Source: Rhizobiaceae bacterium (GTDB lineage Bacteria; Pseudomonadota; Alphaproteobacteria; Rhizobiales; Rhizobiaceae). From it: a DNA stretch of 64,000 nucleotides. The notes under the pieces were generated by a model, which made no database searches, was not told the DNA's origin, and was given only the letters and a program-made list of their open reading frames with translations. Numbering within the stretch: the first letter of the stretch is position 1; each line of letters begins with the position of its first letter. This document shows, one piece after another, positions 56,276 through 64,000 of this stretch. The translations under genes and the position numbers were made by a program. The stretch spans positions 124,001 through 188,000 of the forward strand of contig JARGOX010000005.1 of NCBI GenBank assembly GCA_029233925.1. Reading direction: 5' to 3'.

Positions 56276-57253
56276 ATGACAAAGAACAACGTACCGAAGC
56301 TGGTGACAGTGTTTGGCGGATCCGGATTTGTCGGTCGCCATGTTGTTCGGGCACTGGCACGCCGCGGTTACAATATCCGGGTGGCGGTACGCCGCCCTGA
56401 TCTTACAGGTTTTTTGCAGCCAATGGGCAATGTGGGCCAGATCGTTGCAGTTCAGGCAAACCTGCGCAATCGCGCATCGGTGGATCGCGCTGTGCAAGGT
56501 TCGGATCATGTCATCAATCTGGTTGGTGTGTTGTTTGAAAAGGGCCGCAACAATTTTGACAATGTTCAGGATTTTGGCGCACGCGCTGTTGCTGAAGCTT
56601 GCAGAGCGCGCAAGGTGGCACTGACGCATGTGTCGGCCATCGGAGCAGACAGCAAGAGCGAATCGCAATATGCCCGCACAAAAGGACTTGGCGAAGATGC
56701 TGTACGTCACATATTGCCCGGTGCAACCATCATGCGCCCCTCCATCATTTTCGGCCCGGAAGACGGATTCTTCAACAAATTTGCGGAAATGGCGCGCTTT
56801 TCGCCTTTCCTTCCGCTGATCGGTGGCGGGGAAACGCGGTTTCAGCCGGTCTATGTGGCAGATGTTGCAGAAGCCATCGCCAAAAGCGCCGATGGCGGGC
56901 TCGAAAGCGGCAAGATCTGGGAACTTGGCGGCGTTGAGGTTCTGAGCTTCAAACAATGCCTGGAGTTCATGCTGGAGACCATTGCACGCAAACGGGTCTT
57001 GATCCCGGTTCCCTGGTCTGTGGCAAAATTTCTTGGCAGAGCCCTGTCGCTGGTACCTCTCGTGGATCCAGCGCTGACGAAGGACCAGGTCATTCTTCTG
57101 CAAGAAGACAATATTGTGTCCGAGGCCGCGCAGAGCGAAGGTCGCACCCTTGCAGGGATGGGCATTGAGGCAACGACACTGGAAGCAATTTTGCCATCCT
57201 ATCTGGTTCGCTTTCGTCCAGCAGGACAATTTACCAAAGACCAGGCGGCCTGA
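56276..57253 (+). CDS. NAD(P)-binding epimerase-like protein, complex I NDUFA9 family
   Basis: 325 aa from the ATG at 56276 (GGAG about 8 nt upstream); a TTG at 56258 is less likely. Rossmann motif VTVFGGSGFVGRHVVRALARRG, then VINLVGVLFEKGRNNFDNVQDFGARAVAEACR and RPSIIFGPEDGFFNKFAEMARFSPFLPLIGGG, a block typical of the NDUFA9-like proteins. In mitochondria the homologue is an accessory subunit of complex I; bacterial members have no proven role. Its stop TGA is nested in the start region of the exporter gene (CTGA). Confidence 0.9.
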   Translation: MTKNNVPKLVTVFGGSGFVGRHVVRALARRGYNIRVAVRRPDLTGFLQPMGNVGQIVAVQANLRNRASVDRAVQGSDHVINLVGVLFEKGRNNFDNVQDFGARAVAEACRARKVALTHVSAIGADSKSESQYARTKGLGEDAVRHILPGATIMRPSIIFGPEDGFFNKFAEMARFSPFLPLIGGGETRFQPVYVADVAEAIAKSADGGLESGKIWELGGVEVLSFKQCLEFMLETIARKRVLIPVPWSVAKFLGRALSLVPLVDPALTKDQVILLQEDNIVSEAAQSEGRTLAGMGIEATTLEAILPSYLVRFRPAGQFTKDQAA

Positions 57254-58026
57254 GCGGCATTCTGGACTTTGTCGCACAGCTTCTGCCGGGCGCCGTCACA
57301 CCGCTTCAGGCAATATTGCTGATTGCGGCAAGCTGCCTGACCTCCCTGCTGACCGCTTCGGCGGGAATCGGCGGCGGCATGGTGATGATTGCCTTGATGT
57401 CTTATGTCGTGCCGGCCGCCGCGCTGATACCGGTTCACGGTGCGGTCCAGTTCGGCTCCAATATCGGCCGAACCGGCGTGCTGCGCCACCATGTGGACTG
57501 GGTCCGCTTTGCCGCTTTTTCCATCGGCGCCATCATCGGTGCAGCCGTCGGCGCCGCGATTGCCGTTCGCCTGCCAAACAGCATCCTGCTATCGGGTCTT
57601 GGCCTGTTCGTCATCCTGTCTGTCTGGATACCGCTCAGACGGCTTGCAGCGGTCAGGAAGAGCAGTTTTGCGCTGATCGGCGCCATCACCACGTTCCTCG
57701 GCATGTTTTTTGGCGCCACCGGACCGATCAATGCGGCCTTGCTTTCCAACAGTTTCAAGAACCGACAGGTTCTGGTTGGAACGCTCGCGGCCATCATGAG
57801 CGCCCAGCACGGCTTTAAAATCACCGGATTTGCCATTGTGGGTTTTGTTTTCTGGCCCTGGTTGCCGCTGATAGGTGCGATGATCTTGAGCGGGTTTGTC
57901 GGAACACTGTGCGGTTCACACATTTTGCACCGCCTGCCTGAAACGATTTTCCGCAGATTACTGAAAATAGTGCTGACTGTTCTTGCCCTGGACATGATTT
58001 ATCGCGGTTTGGGCATGTATTTGTAA
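57250..58026 (+). CDS. TauE/SafE (TSUP) family membrane exporter
   Basis: 258 aa if started at the CTG (57250) that shares CTGA with the previous stop. No ATG or GTG is available there, and a TTG at 57316 would remove the residues LLPGAVTPLQA that precede helix 1 in related proteins. Eight transmembrane helices in two repeats, with SCLTSLLTASAGIGGGMVMIALM and VHGAVQFGSNIGRT in the first and FGATGPINAALLSNSF in the second, are characteristic. TSUP proteins export sulfite or organosulfonates or import other anions. It is translationally coupled to the NDUFA9-like gene. Confidence 0.85.
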   Translation: MSGILDFVAQLLPGAVTPLQAILLIAASCLTSLLTASAGIGGGMVMIALMSYVVPAAALIPVHGAVQFGSNIGRTGVLRHHVDWVRFAAFSIGAIIGAAVGAAIAVRLPNSILLSGLGLFVILSVWIPLRRLAAVRKSSFALIGAITTFLGMFFGATGPINAALLSNSFKNRQVLVGTLAAIMSAQHGFKITGFAIVGFVFWPWLPLIGAMILSGFVGTLCGSHILHRLPETIFRRLLKIVLTVLALDMIYRGLGMYL

Positions 58027-58190
58027 TTTTAACAAATGAAACATTGAAAGTGCGCGAGACACTTGTTAAATGCCCTCACAAATCATTAGGAAATGGCTGT
58101 TAGATTGCCGTGGTGACCGTAGCGTCATCATGCAACAGGTGACTGTTGGCAGGATCGTCAGCGTTAAAACAAGAACATACTGAGGGAACT

Positions 58191-58361
58191 ATGACGGAAC
58201 AGAAGGTGATGGGCCGAACCATTTTTTCATCGTTCATCCTGGCTGGCGCAGTCATTCTTGCCGCGGCCTTTCTGGCTCCAGGCGCCGGACAGAGCAGCGA
58301 TGTCGACTGCAACAGCGCCTATGGCATCAATACATGTTCGGTCGAGAACAAGACCCGCTAA
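58191..58361 (+). CDS. Small single-span membrane protein
   Basis: 56 aa from the ATG at 58191 with GAGGGA 4 nt upstream; the in-frame extension to 58146 lacks a ribosome site. A short charged N-terminus, one transmembrane helix (SFILAGAVILAAAFLAPGAG) and a 22-residue polar tail with two cysteines (DVDCNSAYGINTCSVENKTR). I recognise no family. The Cys pair could form a disulfide if the tail is periplasmic. Gap to the P450 gene's 3' end: 86 nt, with a 15-bp tandem repeat. Confidence 0.55.
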   Translation: MTEQKVMGRTIFSSFILAGAVILAAAFLAPGAGQSSDVDCNSAYGINTCSVENKTR

Positions 58362-58407
58362 ACACTCACTCTCCTATCCCTTCAAAATCCATCGTCTTCA
58401 CCTGGGG

Positions 58408-58437
58408 TCAAGTGGGCCTGGGTCACGTGGGCCTGGG
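58408..58437. repeat. 15-bp tandem repeat, 2 copies
   Basis: TCAAGTGGGCCTGGG (58408-58422) and TCACGTGGGCCTGGG (58423-58437), one mismatch, lie between the small membrane protein and the 3' end of the P450 gene. Confidence 0.8.
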
Positions 58438-58447
58438 GGTCAAGGCC

Positions 58448-59818
58448 TCATCGCGCCGTTACACGCATGGGCAGTCCGCCATCAGGTTGAAGTGTCAGTT
58501 TCTGGACCGGCCATGGGTTTGTGTCTTGCGTACAATCAAAGCGAAAACGGCGCATTAAAACCCCCAGCGCAATCACCGCCTCCTGCAGCGCAAAGGTCGC
58601 GCCAATACATACACGCGGACCACCCCCGAAGGGCAAATACTGAAACCGCCCGATCGTGCCGCGATTTGCGGGAAGAAAACGCGCCGGCATGAATGCATCG
58701 GGCTGCTGCCACAAAAGCCTGTGGCGATGCAATGTCCAGGGCATGACCAACACCGTCGTCCCGGCGGAAATTTTTGCATCCCCCCACTGATCATCCTTGA
58801 TGGCCGCCCTGCTGATGGAAGGCGCCGGCGGATAAAGACGCATCGCCTCCTCAAAGGCAGCGCGCGTATAGGGCATGAGATCAAGCCATTTGACCGGATC
58901 GGGTTCGGATGCGAGGACGGCATCAATTTCCGTCTCGACCCGTTCGCGCTCCTGCGGCGCATTGGCCAGGCAGTAGAGTGTCCAGCCCAGCGCCCGGGCC
59001 GTTGTTTCATGGCCGGCGCCGATAAATGTGATGATATTGTCTTCCACCTCGCCACGGGTCAGGCCGCCGGGTTTTTGCTGGCGCAGCAAAAGCGTCAGAA
59101 AATCCTCAGGTACGGCCTGCGGATCACCTGCCATCAGGTCTATTCGCTGCTGAACCGTATCGGATACGATCTTGCGGAAATAGCCCAGCACCCGGTGTCC
59201 GCGAATGCGGCTGAGCCGGGGCAACCATTGCGGCGCCTTGAGCAGGTCGAACGGATCGACCCTGCCCATGGTTTCAAGCAGCCGTTCCACCCGGTGCCCG
59301 AAGTCTTCGGTCGAGGCGGAAATCTGGTCTGAAAAAAGCGTCACGGCCAGAATCTGATAGGTCAGCTCGGTCATTTCCTGAGCCATTTCATGAACGTCGC
59401 CATTACCGCTGAAACGGTTGGAAAATGTCTCGGTCCGCTTGAGCATCTGCTGCGCGAAACCCTGTGCGTGGCGCGGTGTGAAAACCGGTGCGACGGCCTT
59501 GCGCGAGCGCTTCCAGACATCACCTTCGGCTGTCAGCAGGCCATCGCGCAGGATTGGGCGCAAGACCAGTTGCCTGATCTTTCCCATCTCATAGTTTGAT
59601 GCATTGTCGACCAGAACGTGTTTGATCAGTCCGGGTTCATTGGCAAGCAGCATGCGTTCATTGAACAGAGACGCGAAAATCCATGGTTTGGTGTAAACGA
59701 GCTCCCCCCACAATTCGATCGGATTGCGGTGAACAATGCGGATTGCTTCCAGCCGTCCAGGCGGTTTTGTGCGCGGCTTGGGGGCGGGCGGTGTAAACGG
59801 CTCGATGAATGCGTCCAT
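58448..59818 (-). CDS. Cytochrome P450
   Basis: 456 aa from the ATG at 59818 (AGAGG 8 nt upstream); the longer reading to 59956 lacks features. P450 hallmarks: I-helix IGAGHETTARAL (acid-alcohol pair replaced by E-T-T), E-x-x-R in EEAMRLYPP, and the heme-cysteine loop FGGGPRVCIG. The PERF-like segment is PDAFMPARFLP. It oxidises a hydrophobic substrate using O2 and a partner ferredoxin system that is not encoded here. Divergent from gyrB, 216 nt between starts. Confidence 0.95.
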   Translation of the reverse strand: MDAFIEPFTPPAPKPRTKPPGRLEAIRIVHRNPIELWGELVYTKPWIFASLFNERMLLANEPGLIKHVLVDNASNYEMGKIRQLVLRPILRDGLLTAEGDVWKRSRKAVAPVFTPRHAQGFAQQMLKRTETFSNRFSGNGDVHEMAQEMTELTYQILAVTLFSDQISASTEDFGHRVERLLETMGRVDPFDLLKAPQWLPRLSRIRGHRVLGYFRKIVSDTVQQRIDLMAGDPQAVPEDFLTLLLRQQKPGGLTRGEVEDNIITFIGAGHETTARALGWTLYCLANAPQERERVETEIDAVLASEPDPVKWLDLMPYTRAAFEEAMRLYPPAPSISRAAIKDDQWGDAKISAGTTVLVMPWTLHRHRLLWQQPDAFMPARFLPANRGTIGRFQYLPFGGGPRVCIGATFALQEAVIALGVLMRRFRFDCTQDTNPWPVQKLTLQPDGGLPMRVTAR

Positions 59819-59983
59819 GGCTGAAACCTCTTCTGGTCTTAATATAGGCGCAGAATGGCGCAGACCAATGGTTATTCCATGCTCTGGGGCATTTGCCGCT
59901 TGTGCACCGCCGTTGAATAAAGCTAGCGTAAAGTTGGATTTCCCTGTGAAAATCACTATATTTCCGAGATAAAGCGCGTGTGA

Positions 59984-62482
<2,499 letters not shown>

Positions 62483-62877
62483 TAGACTGCAGGCAATTGC
62501 ATAAAACTGCGCGGCGCAGGACAGATTGAAGGATTTCGCGTTTTCAGATTTCAGCGCTGAGTGCGTTTTGTGCAAAAGCGCAGTTTCCTGAACGTGGTCG
62601 ATCTCATCCGACTCAATTTGAGACCGGCCCCAGTCGCCCAATAATCTATCCACGGCCATTGCCGATGAATTGACGGGGGTGGCCCGATCAAGTCCTATTA
62701 CGGGCTCTTCCGGTGAATCGTCCAGAACCGGCGGGGCGGCTTAAGTCAGCAATGCCCCTTGACGCGCAATTTCTTGCTCGGCTTGTTCAGGTCCGTGGTG
62801 ATCCAATTCCTGGTAACTTTGTTACGACCACAATCAGACTCTGGCTGTTTGCAACGTTAGAGTGTCCGACCTCACGT
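62483..62877. other. Gene-free region after gyrB
   Basis: About 395 bases with no recognisable gene, hairpin or repeat. It leads into the operators of the CMD/AhpD-like gene. Confidence 0.5.
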
Positions 62878-62917
62878 TTGAGTGATCACTCAATTATTTA
62901 TTTGAGCAATCGCTCAA
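62878..62917 (+). promoter_or_regulatory. Two palindromic operators upstream of the CMD-family gene
   Basis: TTGAGTGATCACTCAA at 62878-62893 is a perfect 16-bp palindrome. TTGAGCAATCGCTCAA at 62902-62917 keeps the TTGAG/CTCAA arms; the two start 24 bp apart, about two helical turns. They lie 55-94 nt before the gene. A third copy at 63655 precedes the next gene. This form is typical of TetR-type regulators; the regulator is not in the window. Confidence 0.68.
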
Positions 62918-62971
62918 AGTTACCTATGTGTGTGCCATCGAACACGAAAATCGCGCCTGAAAGGACACACC

Positions 62972-63541
62972 ATGGCAAACTTCCCGATCCACACAATCGA
63001 ATCCGCCCCCGAAGCCGGTAAGCCGCTTCTGGAAACCTCGCTTAAAAACAACGGACGCATTCCCGGCCTGCACGGCACAATGGCCGACGCGCCACCGCTG
63101 CTCGCCGCATACAACTTTGCCCACCAGCAGTTCATGGCGACCACGCTGACCGATGAAGAAAAAACCGTTGTTTGGCAAACCATCAACGTCGAAAACAACT
63201 GCCACTATTGCGTCCCCGCCCACACCGGAATCGCAAAGATGATGAAGGTCGACGATGCCATTACTGAAGCTCTGCGCAACGAGACGCCCCTGCCAACAGC
63301 CAAGCTCGAAGCGCTGCGCACATTCACTTTGGTAATGCTCCGTGACCGTGGATTCGTGTCTGACGCCGACACGCGGGCATTTCTCGACGCCGGCTTTACT
63401 GAAACCAACATCCTTGAAATCATTCTGGGCGCTGCACAAAAGCTGATGTCCAACTACACCAACCACTTTGCAAAAACCCCTGTCGACCAAGTGTTCCAAA
63501 AGTTTGCTTGGCAAAAGAAATCAGCCATTGCCGCTGAATAG
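62972..63541 (+). CDS. Carboxymuconolactone decarboxylase/AhpD-like family protein
   Basis: 189 aa from the ATG at 62972 (AAAGGA 8 nt upstream); the longer reading to 62930 covers only promoter sequence. All-helical CMD fold with the redox motif NCHYCVPAH (C-x2-C plus the following histidine), as in AhpD-like peroxidase/reductase members rather than true decarboxylases. It is preceded by two TTGAG palindromes and followed by a DsbA-like gene with the same operator, so both probably respond to one thiol-reactive or oxidative signal. Confidence 0.88.
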   Translation: MANFPIHTIESAPEAGKPLLETSLKNNGRIPGLHGTMADAPPLLAAYNFAHQQFMATTLTDEEKTVVWQTINVENNCHYCVPAHTGIAKMMKVDDAITEALRNETPLPTAKLEALRTFTLVMLRDRGFVSDADTRAFLDAGFTETNILEIILGAAQKLMSNYTNHFAKTPVDQVFQKFAWQKKSAIAAE

Positions 63542-63654
63542 TATAATGCCGGGGTGGGCGACCACTCCGGCCATCCAACCCCTTCGCAAGGACATCCTTT
63601 CGCAGCTTGCCACTGTCATTTGACCTGAAATTGGTTGAATTTTTCAAAAAAACA

Positions 63655-63670
63655 TTGAGTGATTGCTCAA
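63655..63670 (+). promoter_or_regulatory. Palindromic operator before the DsbA-like gene
   Basis: TTGAGTGATTGCTCAA shares TTGAG and CTCAA arms and the 16-bp length with the two operators at 62878-62917. It lies 107 nt before the DsbA-like start. Confidence 0.62.
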
Positions 63671-63777
63671 AAACACCATATGGTTGGTATGAAGAGGCCC
63701 ACCCGTATGCTTGGAAACACTTTACGTGTTGCCGCTGAAGCGTTTAAAAAAGCAAGCCGCACACCTATGGAGACATC

Positions 63778-64000
63778 ATGAATAGCAAAGCCGAACCCTT
63801 GCGCATCGATATTGTGTCGGATGTGGTCTGCCCCTGGTGTATCGTCGGATACCGCCAGATTGCAAAGGCGCTCGAAGCAACGGGCACCGCACATGAAGTA
63901 CATTGGCATCCATTCGAATTGAACCCGACCATGCCACCTGAAGGCCAGAACCTGCGCGAGCATATCACCGAGAAATACGGCACGACGCCCGAACAATCAG
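63778..64000 (+). CDS. DsbA/FrnE-family thiol oxidoreductase (N-terminal part, cut by window edge)
   Basis: 74 residues visible from the ATG at 63778 (GGAG upstream). It starts LRIDIVSDVVCPWCIVGYRQI with the thioredoxin-like C-P-W-C motif and continues with HWHPFELNPTMPPEGQNL, the FrnE/2-hydroxychromene-2-carboxylate isomerase-like pattern. No signal peptide, so it is cytoplasmic. It shares its operator with the CMD-family gene upstream. The C-terminal helical domain is outside the window. Confidence 0.85.
   Translation, partial: MNSKAEPLRIDIVSDVVCPWCIVGYRQIAKALEATGTAHEVHWHPFELNPTMPPEGQNLREHITEKYGTTPEQS

Noticed and set aside
56255-57277. 340-codon minus-strand frame opposite the NDUFA9-like gene
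   Set aside because: Antisense shadow; the plus-strand protein has clear family blocks.

Overview
The window looks like a chromosomal segment of an alphaproteobacterium of the order Hyphomicrobiales (Rhizobiales). The evidence is the dnaK-dnaJ-pmtA-(FMN reductase)-pyrF-DUF1330 neighbourhood, the rhizobial-type phospholipid N-methyltransferase, an alphaproteobacterial heat-shock promoter before dnaK, rhizobial-style intergenic inverted-repeat elements, and an sRNA candidate with C-rich loops as in alphaproteobacterial anti-Shine-Dalgarno sRNAs. I assign no genus. I saw no rRNA, tRNA, CRISPR array, transposase or phage gene.

Layout. (1) 1-2249: a MarR regulator (cut by the window edge) divergent from a MobA-type 3-hydroxybenzoate 4-monooxygenase, with a perfect 11+1+11 palindrome over the probable promoter. 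(2) 2357-9283: an unusual cell-surface cluster with a PP-loop ATPase, an ATP-grasp ligase, a CelD/BioF2-type GNAT, a free-standing Mur-ligase-like enzyme, a GT25 glycosyltransferase and, convergent to them, a polysaccharide pyruvyl transferase. It combines several C-N bond-forming chemistries with glycan enzymes. (3) 9353-13600: a small Excalibur-like secreted protein, a CHASE/PAS/GGDEF/EAL c-di-GMP enzyme, a DUF302 protein and a SHOCT membrane protein. (4) 13608-20104: a complete N-type (alternative) F1Fo-ATPase operon in the order beta, epsilon, AtpQ, AtpR, a, c, b, alpha, gamma, without delta. (5) 20725-29440: polA, a probable three-hairpin sRNA, an M20 dipeptidase, an acyltransferase-3 membrane protein and a class A penicillin-binding protein. 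(6) 30004-45128: a catabolic island with a TAXI-type TRAP transporter, two two-domain sulfurtransferases, an acyl-CoA ligase, a DUF169 protein, an SDR, a DenD-like dehydrogenase, a thiol-dioxygenase-like cupin, a four-domain rhodanese protein, a TetR regulator, a GST and an enoyl-CoA hydratase. Copies of the motif AAACAAACGTTTGAA lie at its promoters, so it is probably one regulon for uptake and breakdown of an organic, perhaps sulfur-bearing, acid. (7) 45442-58361: a PagL-like lipid A deacylase, dnaK-dnaJ, pmtA, an FMN reductase, pyrF, DUF1330, a GNAT, an AsmA protein, an NDUFA9-like protein, a TauE/SafE exporter and a 56-aa membrane peptide. (8) 58448-64000: a cytochrome P450, gyrB, and a CMD/AhpD-like protein plus a DsbA/FrnE-like protein (cut by the edge) that share TTGAG-N6-CTCAA operators.

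Structure outside the genes includes tandem repeats of period 15 or 18 bp at six gene junctions. Two of these belong to one dispersed element, which also carries a conserved block with TTAACCAT and TTGCAACAAAT. There are also two MITE-like inverted-repeat elements of about 260 and 300 bp. The strongest candidates for undescribed biology are the mixed-ligase surface cluster in region 2 and the multi-rhodanese/TAXI-TRAP island in region 6.
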